The translations under genes were made by a program, and so were the position numbers. DNA of 64,000 nucleotides from Opeltia flavorubescens. Taxonomy: Eukaryota; Ascomycota; Lecanoromycetes; Teloschistales; Teloschistaceae. The stretch is from positions 1,240,001-1,304,000 of the forward strand of contig KE546967.1 in assembly GCA_000442125.1 (NCBI GenBank), read 5' to 3'. Every line of letters starts with the position of its first letter. Within the stretch, counting starts at the first letter, position 1. Shown one piece after another: positions 14,675 to 30,310 of the stretch. A model generated the notes under the pieces. It ran no database searches and was not told the DNA's origin. It saw only the letters and a list, made by a program, of their open reading frames with translations.

Positions 14675-17244
14675 ATTACCTTCTCCTTTAAAATACTAAC
14701 CTTAGTATTAAAATTTAAAAATAATTTAAGCTATCCGGAATATTTAAATAAATATTTATTAAAAATTATTTAAAATTTAATAAAAAAAAGAAAAAAAAGA
14801 ATTATTTATAATAATACTATTAATTATAGAAATAGTTACTAGTTTTTATTATTTTCTTATTATTAAAATTCCGTTAAAGGCCCGTTAAAGGCTTATAGCG
14901 TTATATATACCTTATAAATAAAAAAAAAATAGAAAAAACGTTATATTATTATTATATTTAAAGGGATTAAAAACCTCTTTTTATTTAATATATAAACTTT
15001 ACTCTAATATAATATAAAAGGGGTTAATAATCGCGCTAATAAATAAATATAGGCTTTTATAAAAATTTTTCTTTTTTTTTTTTTTTACTAATTATTATAG
15101 GTATTATAATATTTAATAGTTTATCTAATAATAATAAATCCGTTAGTAGCGAAACTTTTAGAGATATCGATAATAAATTTTTTTTATTTTTATATTTACT
15201 TTTTAATAAATAAAGCCTTTATATAATAATTTAAAATTTAAATAACTATTTAAATTATAAATTTAACTTAATATAGAGCTTTTACTATATAGCCGTTACT
15301 TCCGCGCGTTATTAGGAGCTATATTTTTTAATAATAAAATTCTATATATATTATACCGGAAGAAATATATAGAGTTTTTATATTATATATACCGCTAGAA
15401 CTATAAAAATATTTAAAGTTATTTAATAATAAGTTTAATAATATATTAATTATTTTATACTAATTTTATCTAAATTTTTTATTTTATATAGCTAATAATA
15501 TAAAAATATTTTAAATATATCTAGAAATATTTAAATACTGCCTAGAGATAAAACTTTATACCTTTTATAAATAAAAAACTAGTAAAAGTAGCTCGAAATT
15601 TCTAGATTTATAGCTAAAGTATAAACTTAACTAGTAGCTAGATTAATCTACTATTAGCTTGTAATAATAAATTCTTATATAAAGCCCGCTAAAATTTCGT
15701 TAAATAGAAAAACTTTTACTAGAAAATCTATAATTTTAAATAATAAATACGCGAGTTAAAATAAGAGAATAATATATTATATATAGGTTATTAATTATTT
15801 ATATCTATAAAAATTTATTATTTTCCTTATTTAAATTTAAATTTATTTTTTTACGGCCGAAATCTATTTATAGATTAAAATAAAGATTTTTTTTTAAATT
15901 TTTTAACAGGAGAAACTTTATTTTAAAGTCCTGAATAATTTAATAATAAATTTTAGAAATTTTTATAAAATTAAAAATCCTATAAATAAATTTATATATT
16001 TAGTTTTACTCGCTTTAATAGTTTTTATATAGTAAATATTCTTTTAAAAAAAAAGGAGGTCTATTTAAATAGCGTAGATAAAAGGAATAAAAAGGGAAAA
16101 AAAAAATCCGAACCTATAATATTTAATAATAATAAGAACGAACTTTTACTATATTATAGTAAATTATTATTAAATTTTTTACTTTTAATTTATTCGCTAT
16201 TAACTTATAGTTAGTATAATAAAATTTTACTATTAAATTTTAGTTAATTATTTTTAAATAGAATATTTTCTATAGTAAAAGCGGTATTTAATAACTAGGA
16301 ACTTAATTAATAAAATTTAATACGGCTTTTATTACCTTTTATATAATCTTTAATAATAGTCTACCCGGATTTAATACTAATTAATTTTTCTACTAAATCT
16401 ATTATTAAATTTATATTAAAATCTTTAATATTACTTTATATACTTTTAAAGGCCGATTTCTTTAATAACTTCGCTTTAAACTAGTTAGTAGTTAAATAGC
16501 GTAAGATAATAGCCCGCTATACCGCTTAACTCTAGTAAAAACCTTATTTAAATCTAGAATAACGGTCGATTTCTAGTAATAACCTAAAAAAAATCTTAAA
16601 CAGTAGCTAGATTAATTAAAAATAATCTATTTTTATAAAAGGGCCGGCCAGCTCGTTAAACCTAATATATTTATTATATTAAATTTTATTATTCTTTATT
16701 AACTTCTTTTAACGATCGTAAAACCCGGCTTTATTAAAGCCCCTAAAGTTAAATATTAGAGCGCCGACCGTTATAGACTATTTTTTATTATTTACCCCGA
16801 TAAATAATCTATTAAAGCTAAAAACGACTTTAGATTAAATAAAAAAATAAAAATAATAACTACGCCGGCGAGCGGAGAAAACGCGGCAGAAAACGGCTAA
16901 CCTAAAAGTATAATTTAGTAAAAAGTGGATATAGATCTATAATTTATTTTAATATTATAAACTATAAATTTATATTCCGTTTTATCGCCTTTAAATTAGT
17001 TTAAAATATATAAAAATTAGTATAATAATAAAAAACGGCTTCGGCTATAGCGCTTTAGATAAAACTTCGGTTATAATATTTTAAAAAAAAAAAAAACGAA
17101 TTAAATAATATTTTTAAAAAAAAAAAAATAAATTAAAAAATATTTCTTTAATTAAATAATATTATTTTAATTATTAATTCTTTTAAATTTTTAATACTAA
17201 TAATATTTTTATAATTATTAATTTTTTTTTATATTAAACTAGTA

Positions 17245-17340
17245 GTAAACTATTAATAGAAATACTAATAAAAGGAACTATTAATAGAAATATTAATAAA
17301 AAGAACTATTAATAGAAATACTAATAAAAAAAATATAGAA
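17245..17340. repeat. Minisatellite in gypsy copy 1, ~33-bp unit
   Basis: Three near-identical units of the type actattaatagaaatacta plus ataaaagga. The same array sits at the equivalent place in copy 2 (about 30,220-30,310), so it belonged to the element before both insertions. Confidence 0.75.
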
Positions 17341-17627
17341 GAGGATATATATAATAGAAAAAAAAGAGCTATTTTTAATATAAAATTTCTATCTTTTAAA
17401 CTATCTATCTTACTAATTAAATAAAGTAATTTAATATTATAAAAAGGGCTTTAAAATTTTTAAACTCTAAAACTCTAAAAATATTTAAAATTTTTAAAAT
17501 ATTAAAAACTTTAAAAAATAATACTACTTTTTATTATTATATAGCTACTAATAAAATTATTAATAAAGTTTTATTAATTAATAGAGCTAATATAAAAAAA
17601 TAAACTAAAAATTTATTAATATAAAAA

Positions 17628-17735
17628 AACGCGGTAAATTATAAAATAAAAAAGCGTAGTAAATTATAGAATAAAAAAGTATAGTAAATTATAAAATAAA
17701 AAAATATAGTAAATTATAAAATAATATATAAAAAT
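17628..17735. repeat. Minisatellite in gypsy copy 1, ~27-bp unit
   Basis: About four tandem units of the type gtaaattataaaataaaa plus agcgta. Copy 2 carries the matching array at about 30,597-30,700. Confidence 0.75.
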
Positions 17736-18899
17736 ATAATATAAAAAAATTAAATAGGATATAATTATTAATAANTATTTATTTTATTAAATANNNTTAA
17801 ATTTTAATTTAATAAATTCTATTTACTATTTTAAATTTATTTTTAATTTATATTTAATAAATTTTTTTTAANTAAATTAATTAGCTTTTAAAAATTTAAT
17901 ATAAACTTTATTATTTATATTATTTTTTCTATATTTATTTTTAAATAGAAATAATATTATCTAGATTTATAAAAGGCCTATTAAAAGCTTTAAAAAAAAT
18001 AGCGGCTAGTATAATTAAAATATTTAGCTTTTCCTTTTATATTTCTTTAGCGGTTTTTTATAATTTTAATTAAACTTTTTTATTAGATCTCTAGTATTTA
18101 TTAGATTTAATTTTAATTATTATAAATTATACTTTTTTAACTAATTTATCTAGCTAATTAAGTACTATTTTATTTTATTTTTAAATCCTTTAATACGCTT
18201 ATTTAAAATTATTTTTATTTTTTATTTTAGCTTATTATTTATAAATTCTAGAAATAGATATTAAAGAACCTTTTATTTTTTTTTCTATTAATATTTTTCT
18301 AGTAAAGAAATATAAAAGATATTATAAATATATAAATTAAGCGGTAATAATAATTTATATATCTAGGAATTAATATATTTTTTAATATAATATAATCCGG
18401 TATAATAATAAGCGAATTTTTTAAATAGTTTTTTTAACTTTAAATTTTTTAATAATAAAAATACTATATCATTTAAATTAAACTCTATATCTATATAAAA
18501 ACGATTATAATATTTCGCCTATTTCTTTTATACCTTTTATTATTTCTAGTTTAGCTTTTTATATAATTTTATTAGTTCCTTTATATATTTTTTTACTACT
18601 AGTATACTAGCTTTATAGGCTTTTCTTTTAGAAATATTATCCGTAACGTTAAATTCTAGATTAAAGTATATTTTAATTATTAAGAAAAACGGTATTTTAT
18701 TAATAGTAGAATAGATACTATTATTATATACGAATTTTATAATAGGAAAAATTTTTATTTAATTAAATTACTCCTTATTTAAATAAATTTAAAGGTAGTA
18801 TTCTAGTAATTAATTTTAATATTCCGTCTAACCATCTATTTATAGATAGAAAGTAGTATTTAATTTCTTTTTTATTTTTAAATAGTAGTAGATTTTAGA

Positions 18900-19100
18900 C
18901 TAGAATTTATTTATAAATAATAAGCCCCTATCGCTAATAATACTTTTTAGAATAATTCTTTTATAAATTATTATTTTAAAGAATAAATCTACGAATTTTA
19001 CTATATTAATTATTTTTATATATAGAATATATATAGCTATTTTTAAATACTGGTCTACTATTATTAATATAATATTAGCTATATTTATACGGTATTTCAA
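18900..19100 (-). pseudogene. Integrase-core remnant of gypsy copy 1
   Basis: A short residual open stretch on the minus strand reads like the Ty3/gypsy integrase catalytic core: a beta-strand with the first acidic residue (IILIIVDQ), then a stretch ending SDRG before a phenylalanine, the usual spacing to the second acidic residue. It is a decayed fragment of pol, not a gene. It fixes the family and the strand of the element. Confidence 0.75.
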
Positions 19101-22100
19101 TAATAGTAATTTTATTATAAAATTTAAGATAATTTTTTAATATAAATTATTAGAAATAAAAAGGGACTATAATTTATTATATAGTTTATACCGATATACT
19201 TTTATATATTAATAAATATTATATATTTATATATATTTTTTAACCTTTTTATTTAGATTAGGCTATTAATACTAACGGTAAAGTAGTTTTATTATCTATT
19301 CCGCTTTAAAATATTTAATTAAAAGGTTATTATAATATTTTATTATAAATTTTATATAAATAACGGAGTCTTTTAAAATATATAAAAACCTATAAAATAA
19401 TAACTTATTTTTTACTTTTAAACTCTATAATTCGGCTTTTATATATTTAGAATTTTTTTTATAAATATTTTTAATATTATATTTTCTAGTAATAATAAGA
19501 TTATTATCCTATTAAAACTATAAAATTATTTTTTTTATATTTATCGAATTATTATTATAAGCCGTTTTATTAGAAATAATATCTTTTATTATTTAATATA
19601 AGATATATTATTTATAACTAACTATCCTAATAATAGGATTTATTATATTTTTTTTATTAAAAAATAGATTTCCCTTTTATAAGCCTTTAATAAAACTTTT
19701 ATAGAATATTATTAGCGCTAATATACTATAAGATTTTTAGACTAGTAGACTACTATTAATTTTTTTAAAAGTATTAACTCTTAATAAAAATTTTTTAAAC
19801 TTTCTTTTATATTTTTTATATAAATATACTACTTTTATTTTTTTTACCGCCGCTAGTATAGATAATATATTATTAATAAAAAATAGTTTTTATTATAATA
19901 TAGGTATTATTATTAAAGCTTTAGGGTTAACTCTTTAATAATCTAGCTTTTTTAACGAAGGATTTACTAGATTTAATTTTCTAGCTCGATAGAAGATCTC
20001 GAAATTTATAATTATTAATTTTATAATCTAATACTATTATCTATTATTAAATTATTTAATATATATAAATCCCTTTAAATTATTATAATTTAATTATATT
20101 TTAATAGTATATTAAACTTTTTTAAAATAGTATTATTATTATTTAAAGACTTTAATAATAATAAATAGTTTTTAATTATAGATTTTATAGTTTTATTCAA
20201 CCGTTATTATTTTTTTTAACTAGAAAACTACCGGATAATAGACGTTATTATTATTTAATTAAATTATAATACTAGAAATACTAAAATTTAAAGTATTTAT
20301 TTTAATCCGGATTTTATATATTAAATTAAAATATTTTAGTAATAGTATTATAGTAAAAGCTTTTTTTAACTTTTTAAAGATTTTTTAAATAATATTATTC
20401 TATTTTAATAATTTTAGTTTTTTATTATTTTTTATACCGATTAATAAGTTAGTTATAAATATTATAATTTTTAAATAATACTTAATAAATCGCTGATAAA
20501 AATTTATTAGACCTAAAAATATCTAAATATCTTTATATAATTTCGGAATAGATTAATTCTAGATTATATTTATTTTTTTAAAATCTATTTCCACTCCTTT
20601 AAATAATATAATATATTCTAGAAACTCTAGCTATTTTATATTAAATATATATTTTTTTAAATTTAGGAATAACTAGTATTTACGGAGCCGGCGTAAAATT
20701 ATATAAATATATTCCTAATATTCCTCTTTAAAATCTAAATATACTAGAATATTATCTAGATATATTATATAAAAAATATTAATTATTTTTACTAATATTT
20801 TATTAATATATATTTAAAAGGTTATAAGAATATTCGTTAGATTAAAAAATATAATAAAATATTTAAAGTACTTATATCTAGTATAAAATATTATTTTTTA
20901 TTTATTTCTTTACTTAATCCTAATCTAGTAATAAATATTATATATATTTATTTTTATAAATTTTTTTACGTTATATAAATAGTCTAAAGTTTTAATAATT
21001 AAAAAAAACAAATATTAATTTTTAATTATTACTATATTTAAGCTATAATAATTTATATATAAATATAATCCATCGTCCTTCTTTAATATAAATAGAATAA
21101 AAACTTTTATAGGCGAGACTAAATATTAGATTTAGCCTTTTTTAAAAGCTTTTTTAAAATATTAATATAATTCTTTTAACTTATTATTTAATAGATTATA
21201 TATTAATTTATATAATAACTTTTTACTTTTTATTAGATTAATAGTATAATTACTAGATTTTAATTAAAATAATTTACTCGATTCTATTATAAAAAATATA
21301 AATTTAAAGCTTTTAATCTAGTATAAAATTTTTATATTATTAATATTAATTAAATCTTTTACTACCGATACTATTAAAGCGTATATAATAAAATATACTT
21401 TAAAAAATTATCTAAAGATTTATAAGCGNTTTATCTATATTCGATTAACTTTAATAAAAAAGCGTTATTTTATAGCCTATATATTAATAAATAGGCTAGC
21501 TCTATAAATTTTTAAAATATTTAAAATTATATTATATTTATCTAAATTAATAGTATAAAAAAAGGTAGTAGAAATCGTTTATTCTATACTTTAGCTATTA
21601 ATATAGGTCTATTTAAAATTATAGATCCTATAATAGTAATACTACTAATTTTAAAGCTAGTTTAATATAAAATAACTAATATCTACTAAAATAAAGCTCT
21701 ATTCTACTATTTTAGCTTATAAGATATAATTAATATTTAACCCTATATCTAATAATATAAAAGCCCTTTTAATTTAGTCGCTTATATAAAACCGAGATAT
21801 TATTTTAATTTCTTTTATTATTTTAATTAGACGATATTTAAATATTAAAGCTTTATTTAAATTTAATTATTTTTTAAAATTATATTAAAATCTTTATTAA
21901 CGCTAGATTTAATACTTTTAATAAATACTTTTTTTACCGACTTTTTTATATAAAGATAATTAGTAAAATAATAATCCTTTTTATAATAATTATAATATTC
22001 TATTTAATTTAAATCCTTTAAATTAATATTTTTATTACTTTTTAATTCTATAAAAGGTCTATTATAGAATCTACGGTTATTATATTTTTATTTATCCCCT

Positions 22101-23314
22101 ATATAACTACTATAAAGCTTTTTCGAAATCTAATTACCCTAGTTATTTTAATTTAAAGGAAAGAGCTTTTTATAGGAAATATTTATATTAATACCTTTTA
22201 TAATACCTTTTATATAAATTATTAAAGCTATTTATTTATTTTTTATTTTATTTTTAAATATATATTTAAANTAATATACTAGTATTTAAATATTATATTT
22301 AAATTTTATAATAAAATTTATTATATACTATTCTTTTAATAACTCTAATAATTAATTTTTAAACGCTTTTATTTAATTATAAAACTTTTATAGTATTATT
22401 ATATTTTATTCTAACGTATAATATTTTAATAAAAAATTTAAAAATCGGCTTTTTTTATTTAATAAAAAATTAAGCAGCTATTTATAAAAATTAGGCTAGT
22501 TTATATTAATTCTATTTATTTTTATATACTAAATTTATTATATTAAAGGGTTACCCTTTAATAATAATATAGTAAACCGGATCTTTATTTTATTTATTAA
22601 AAATAAATTCTATAATAATTTAAACGTCGTATCCGCTTATAATATTTATACTTAATAATTAATAAAGCTATCTTTTAGCGGATAATCTAATAAAAAAGCT
22701 AGTTTAATACCTTTTAACTTTATAATAATAGAAGGTTTAATATTAATAGGCGGAATAATAGATATAAATATATTAATAGGTATATAAAATTTTTAAAGCG
22801 TTATTTAAATTTATTAATAAATTATTTTAATTTTTTTAAAGTAATAAATATATTTAATAGCCCTTTTTATTTTATATTTTAAATTTTTAATTTTCTATTT
22901 CGCTTATATATTTAAAGAAGTATCCGAGGAGTCGTTATTATTATAGCTATTATTAAAACTAGGTAGTAAAAAGGATAGAGTCGTATTATATATTAACTTT
23001 TTATTTTTATAATAATAAGTATTAAAACCTAGTATCGGTTTTATTAAAAAAATACTACTATTCTATTATAATCCCGCGGTATTATCGGATAGTTTTATAA
23101 TACGCTCGTCCTAAAAAATTATTAGACTAGCTATACTAGAAAATCCGCCTACTAAGTTTATATATATAGTTTCCGATTAAATATTCGGATTTTAGGAATT
23201 AATAATTATATTATTACTATTATTTTTATTTCTATTATAACCGCGAGCTTTTTTAATAAATATTTTTAATAGTAATTCGGGCTTTTAAATATAAAGAAAA
23301 AGAAAAGTTAAAAC

Positions 23315-23609
23315 TATAATATACTAGGTATAATTAAACTAATTTAGAAACGTAAACTACTATAAAAAAACTACCTATAATATATATATTTAAATATATT
23401 AAAAAACTAACTTTTACTTTTTAATAGAAAATAAAAGGAATCGCTATATATCTAAAAAAGTATTTACCCTATACTAGGTGGTAATTATTTAAATAACCCC
23501 GCTTAAACCCTTTAAAGGACCCGCTATATATAACTTAATATATTATCTCTATTATATAATTTCCACCTAGAGTCCAAATACTAACTGCTTTTATATATTA
23601 ATAATAATA
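23315..23609 (-). repeat. LTR of gypsy copy 1 (5' LTR in element sense)
   Basis: 295 bp, the partner of 14,380-14,674. The target duplication taaat follows at 23,610-23,614. The last 20 bases differ from the other LTRs more than RIP alone would give. Confidence 0.88.
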
Positions 23610-26600
23610 TAAATATTTTATTAAATATTTTAGAATAGATATATTAATATAAATTTTCCTTTATTTTATAAATATTTTTCGTTTATTAAAAAAACTATTT
23701 TTTAAAATATAATAATATATTATAAAATATTTTAAAAAAAAAGCTATAAAAAAGATTAATATAAATTACTAGATTTTATCTAATAATAAAAAAATAAAAA
23801 AAAATATTTTTATAATAATTAATTTAATATAAATCTAATAGTTAATAATATAAAAAATATTTATTATATTATAAATACGGACTAGCCTATTAAAAAAGTA
23901 TTTTTAATAGTAAAATATTTAATAAATAAAAATAATCGCTTATTTTTTTATAATAAAAAAATATATTATATTAATTTAAAAATATTATTAAAATTATTAT
24001 AAAATTAGAATTTAATTATTTTAATTAAATTTTTTTAATTTTTAAAATACTATTATATTAAATTTAAAATATTTAATATTATAAAATAAAATATTTATAA
24101 ATAATATATAAATTATAAATTTAATATTATAAATATAAAATTATTTATTAAAAAAATATAATTTAAATTTTTTTTAAAACTTTATTTATTTTTTATATTT
24201 ATTATTTTTATTATTTAAATTTTTTATATTATTATATTTTATATTTAAATTCTTTTTAATTTAATAATATATATTTTATTTATATTAATTAAAAATTATT
24301 ATTAAAAAATTTTTTTTTTAATTAATTTTTTTTTTATTATTATTTAATATAACCGCCGCTTTTATTATTTTATTCTATTCCTTTAAAATTTTATAACCTT
24401 TAGAAAATAAAAGTTTAAAAAGGTAGAAAAATATTAAAATAATAGAATCGGATTTAATAAAAAAAGGGATTTTTTTATTAAATTTATTTTAATTAAATAG
24501 TATTTTTTATTTAAAAATATTATAATATTTATAAATAAATTTAAAAACTAAAATTATTTTTTATTATTCTAGATTAATTTTTATTAAAAAAAATTTATTT
24601 TTTATAAATTCGAATAAAAAATTAGAATTTTTAGATTTAATATTAGTTTATTTTTTTTAAATTTATTATAAAATTTAGAACTTAATTATTATAATAATTA
24701 TTATAATTTATTTTTTTATATATATAAAATTCTATAATATAAAGAAATCTTCTATATACTTACGGTTTTTTTTTATTTTTTTAAATACCGAGATTAACTA
24801 GAGATAATACTACTATTCGAAATAGATTTTTATATAAAAAATAATCGTTTTTTTAAAAATATAATAAAATTCTAAATATATTTAATTAAAATAAAAAAGT
24901 TTTTAATTAATTATTTTTATTTAATAAATTATAAAAAGTTTATTTTTATTTTTATTATTTATATAATCTACCGGTTCTTTTATTAATATTATATTTTAGC
25001 TAGATTTTTTATTTTAAATTTCTTTTTTATCTAGAAGCTTATTTATAATAAGATTCTATAGTATAATATATTTATTATAAGTATTTTTATAAAAGTAATA
25101 ATAATAAATAATTATTTTTATATAAATTATTAATAGATAATATAATTTATAATTATTATATATTCGGCTAGTAATTAAAAATAAAATTTTATTTATAATA
25201 CTAGCTATTATTATATTAAATATATCCTATACTATTTATATTAAAATAGGAAATTAAAGCTCTAATTTTATTTTTTATTATAAAATAAACTTTTTAAATT
25301 TATTTAAATTTTTATTAAATAAAAAAGGACTTATAGAATTATATTAATAAAAAAATTATTTATTATAATAATTATTATAATAATTATATATATTATTTAT
25401 AATATTTATTAAATTCGTTTATTATTTTAATTATAATAAAACTTTAATTAATATTATTAAATAGATTATTTAATATTATTATATTTAAATATATTATAAT
25501 TTATTTATTTAATTATCTAATTATATTAGGTTTTTTATATTATTAACTAATATATTAATAATATATATCTTTTAAAGCCTATTAGTAGATTTTAATTTAA
25601 AAGGTACCTATTTTATTATTATTCTAATTTATAAATTATATAGTAGCTAAAAATAAATAAAATAAATTTATTTTTTTATATAATAATTTAAAATCGATTA
25701 AAGTTTAATTATAATAAATCTAAAATTTTTTATAAATTATATTAATCGCGTTTATTATAATTTTTTTTTAAACTATTTTTTTTTTTTAACCGATTTTTAA
25801 TAATATTAAAATAATTGAAAAAACGATTATATATTTAAAAGAAAATAAATTATAAAAGTTTAAATTATATTTAATATTTTTATAAAAATATAAAAAATTT
25901 TAATATTTAAATAAAATATTAAATTTAACTTTATTTATTATCATTTAAATAAAAATATTCTATTTTTTTTAACTAATTAAAAAATAAATCTAGTTTTATT
26001 TATAGATTATATATATAAATAAATATATAATATATTAAATTCTATTAATTAGTAATATTTTAAAAAAATTTTAATAAATATTAGATTTAAAGATATTTTT
26101 ATTTTTTATTTAATAATTTTTAAATAAAATAATTATTTTATTTAAATTAGATTTTTTAAAATTAAATATTATTAAAAATATTTTTATAATTCCCGTTTAT
26201 ATTAATATAAANNNTNAATTTATNNATTTTNNATATATTATTATTATTAATATATATTATTTATTAAAAAATCGGATTATTATAATAATTATTATATTAA
26301 TTAATAAAAATTTTATATACTTTTATTAATATAATTAATAATCCTATTTAAATTTATTAAATTATATTTTTATTTTTTTTATTTAATTAATTTTTTTATA
26401 ATTTATTATTTATAGAATTTACGCGAATATTATCTAATAATAAAGTTACAGCTAGCTATAATATATATATTAAATATAGTATATATACTAGTTTTAAATC
26501 GAGATTATTATTATTTTTTAAAAAATTATAATCTTTTTTAAAAATATTAATATATTATATAATATTTTAAAAGTTTATTAAATTATTTTTAAATATTATT

Positions 26601-27355
26601 TTATTATTATTAGTATTATTTATAATAATAGCTAGTATTTTTTTTTAAAATTTAAATTTTTAAAAAATTCCTTTAACTACTTTTATAGAATATAGATTAA
26701 TATATTATTTTAAAATATATTAAAAATTAATAAAAATTTTATATTAATTCTAGATTTTATTAATAAAAAATATAATAATTAATATATATAATTAATAGTT
26801 TTTTATTAATTAATAATTAAATATAATTAAAATCTTTATATATTAAAATAAATTATTAAATAATTATTTTTTAATATTATTTAAAAGTTTAAATAGATAA
26901 TTTTAAAAAAATAATAAATTAAATAATTTAATTATTTAATTAAAANANTAAAATATATAAAAAATTTTAATATTTTTTATTATAATAAAATTTTAATCCG
27001 TTATAATAATTTAATATAAAAATTAAATATTAAAATTATCGCGTTTTATATTTTTTAAAAAAACCTTTTATTTAATAAACTAGAAATAAAAAAAAATAAA
27101 TATATTTATATATAATATAGTAATTATTATAATAGTATTTAAATTAAATATATTTTATTTTTTTATAAATTTTAAAAAGTTATTTAAAAAAGTTTATAAC
27201 TTTTTATTTTTTTTTTATATTTAAATATAATAATATATATTTTAATTATATTTATTTTTTATTTATTTATTAAATATATAAAAACTAATTTATATTATTA
27301 ATATATTATATTAAACTTTTTATTAAATATTATAGTATATTTTTAATAATAATTC

Positions 27356-27650
27356 TATAATATACTAGATATAATCAAACCAATTCAGAAGCGTAAACTA
27401 CTATAGAAGAACTGCCTATAGCGTATATATTTAAATATATTAAAGAACTAACTTTTACCTTTTAATAGAAAGTAAGAGGGATCGTTATATACCTAAAAAA
27501 GTATTTATCCTATACTAGGTAGTAATTATTTAAATAATCCTACTTAAGCTTTTTAAAGAGCCCGCTATATATAATTTAATATATTATCTCTATTATATAA
27601 TTTCTACCTAAAATCTAAATACTAACTACTTTTATAGCTTAATAGTAATA
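27356..27650 (-). repeat. LTR of gypsy copy 2 (3' LTR in element sense)
   Basis: 295 bp with the same ends as the other three LTRs. It is preceded by the target duplication aattc. Confidence 0.9.
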
Positions 27651-30219
27651 ATTACCTTTTTTTTTAGGATACTAACCTTAATATCGAGGTTTAGAAATAA
27701 TTTAAGCTATCCGGAATACTTAAATAAATATTTATTAAAAACCGTTTAAAATTTAATAAAAAAAAAAAGAAAAAAAGTTATTTATAATAATACTATTAAT
27801 TATAGAAATAGTTACTAGTTTTTATTATTTTTCTACTATTAAAATTCTATTAAAAGCTTATTAAAGGTTTATAATATTATATATACCTTATAAATAAAAA
27901 AAAGGTAGAAAAAATATTATATTATTATTATATTTAAAGGGGTTAAAAACTCTTTTTTATTTAATATATAAACTTTACTTTAATATAATATAAAAAGGGT
28001 TAATAATTATATTAATAAATAAATATAGGCTTTTATAAAAATTTTCCTTTTTTTTTTTTTTTATTAATTATTATAGGTATTATAATATTTAATAATTTAT
28101 TTAATAGTAGTAAATCCGTTAATAGCGAAGCCTTTAGAAATATTAATAGTAAGTTTCTTCTATTTTTATATTTATTTTTTAATAGATAGAGCTTTTATAT
28201 AATAATTTAAAACTTAAATAATTATTTAAATTATAAATCTAATTCGGTATAGGGCCTTTATTATATAGCCGTTACTTCCGCGTACTATTAGAGGCTACGT
28301 TTTTTAATAATAAAATTTTATATATATTATATTAAAAGGAATATATAAAGCTTTTATATTATATATATTACTAGAACTATAAAAATATTTAAAATTATTT
28401 AGTAGTAAATTTAATAATATATTAATTATTTTATATTAATTTTATCTAAATTTTTTACTTTATACGGCTAATAGTATAAAAATATCTTAAATATATCTAA
28501 AAATATCTAGATACTATTTAAGGATAAAACCCTATACCCTCTATAAGTAAAAAGCTAGTAAAAATAGTTTAGAATCTTTAAATTTATAATTAAAGCGTAA
28601 ATTTAATTAATAACTAAACCGATTTATTATTAATTTATAATAATAAGTTTTTATATAAAGCCCGCCGGAATCTCGCTGAATAAAAAAACTTTCGCTAGAA
28701 AATCTATAATTTTAAACGATAAATACGCGAGTTAAAATAAAAGAATAGTATATTATATATAAATTATTAATTATTTATATTTATAAAAGTTTATTATTTT
28801 TTTTATTTAAGTTTAAATTTATTTTTTTACGGTTAAAGTCTATTTATAAATTAAAATAAAGATTTTTTTCTAAATTTTTTAATAGGAGAGGCTCTATTTT
28901 AAAGTTCTAAATAATTTAATAATAGATTTTAAAAGTTTTTATAAAATTAGAAATTTTATAGATAAACCTATATATTTAATCCTATTTATTTTAATAGTTT
29001 TTATATAGTAAGTATTCCTTTAAAAAAAGAGGAGATCCGTTTAAATAGTATAGATAGGAGGAATAAAAAAAAAAAAAAGGGTTTAAACCTATAATATTTA
29101 ATAATAATAAAAACGAACTTTTATTATATTATAGTAAATTATTACTAAATTTTTTATTTTTAACTTATTCGTTATCGATTTATAGCTAGTATAATAAGAT
29201 TTTACTATTAAATTTTAGTTAATTATTTTTAAATAGAGTACCTTTTATAGTAAAAGCGGTATTTAATAACTAGAAATTTAGTTAATAAAATTTAATACAG
29301 TTTTTATTATTTTTTATATAACTTTTAGTAATAATCTATTTAAATTTAATATTAGTTAATTTTTTTATTAAATTTATTATTAAACTTATATTAGGGCCTT
29401 TAATATTATTTTATATATTTTTAAAAGCTGATTTTTTTAATAACTTTATTTTAAATTAATCGGTAGTTAAATAGTATAAGATAATAGTCTATTATACCGT
29501 TTAACTCTAATAAAAATTTTATTTAGATTTAGAATAATAGTCGATTTCTAATAATAATCTAAAAAGAGTTTTAAGTAATAGCTAGACTAATTAAAAATAG
29601 TCTATTTTTATAAAAAGGCCGGCTAGCCTATTAAATCTAGTATATTTATTATATTAAATTCTATTATTCCTTATTAACTTTTTTTAACGATTATAAAACT
29701 CGGTTTTATTAAAATTTTTAAAGTTAAATATTAAGGCGTTAACTATTATAGGCCGTTCTTTACTATCTACTCTAATAAATAATTTATTAAAACTAAAAGC
29801 GATTTTAAATTAAATAAAAAAATAAAAATAATAATTATACCGGCGAGTAAAAAAAGCGCAGCGGAAAATAGCTAACCTAGGAATATAATTTAGTAAAAAA
29901 TAGACGTAGATCTATAATTTATTTTAATATTATAAACTATAAATTTATATTTTATTTTATCGCCTTTAAATTAATCTAGAATACGTAAAAATTAATATAG
30001 TAATAGAAAACGGCTTTAGCTATAGTATTTTAAATAAAACTTCGGTTATAGCGTTTTAAAAAAAAAAGAAATAAATTAAATAATATTTTTAAAAAGGAAG
30101 AAATAAATTAAAAAATACTTTTTTAATTAAATAATATTATTTTAATTATTAATTTCTTTAAATTTTTAATATTAATAATATTTTTATAATTATTAATTCT
30201 TTTTTATACTAAATTAGTA

Positions 30220-30310
30220 GTAAACTATTAATAGAAATACTAATAAAGGGAACTACTAATAAAAATACTAATAAAAGGAACTACTAATAGAAATATTAAT
30301 AAAAGAAATA
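30220..30310. repeat. Minisatellite in gypsy copy 2, ~33-bp unit
   Basis: Counterpart of 17,245-17,340, with three units of ctattaatagaaatacta-type sequence. Confidence 0.72.

Larger units (their letters stand above)
14380..23609 (-). mobile_element. Ty3/gypsy LTR retrotransposon, decayed, copy 1
   Basis: This is a fossil LTR retrotransposon of 9,230 bp. Two 295-bp direct repeats bound it (14,380-14,674 and 23,315-23,609), and the 5-bp duplication taaat flanks it on both sides (14,375-14,379 and 23,610-23,614). Pol lies on the minus strand: reverse-transcriptase-like sequence with the YxDD motif area near 20.74-20.77 kb comes before integrase-core sequence near 18.9-19.1 kb, which is the Ty3/gypsy order. 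Gag is inferred near 21.9-23.3 kb. A purine-rich tract on the minus strand beside 14,675 fits a polypurine tract. About 3 kb between the integrase side and the 14.67-kb LTR is not explained by gag-pol. The copy is broken by RIP throughout, with very many changes, and cannot be active. It inserted into the right arm of the inverted repeat, so it is younger than that arm. Confidence 0.9.
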
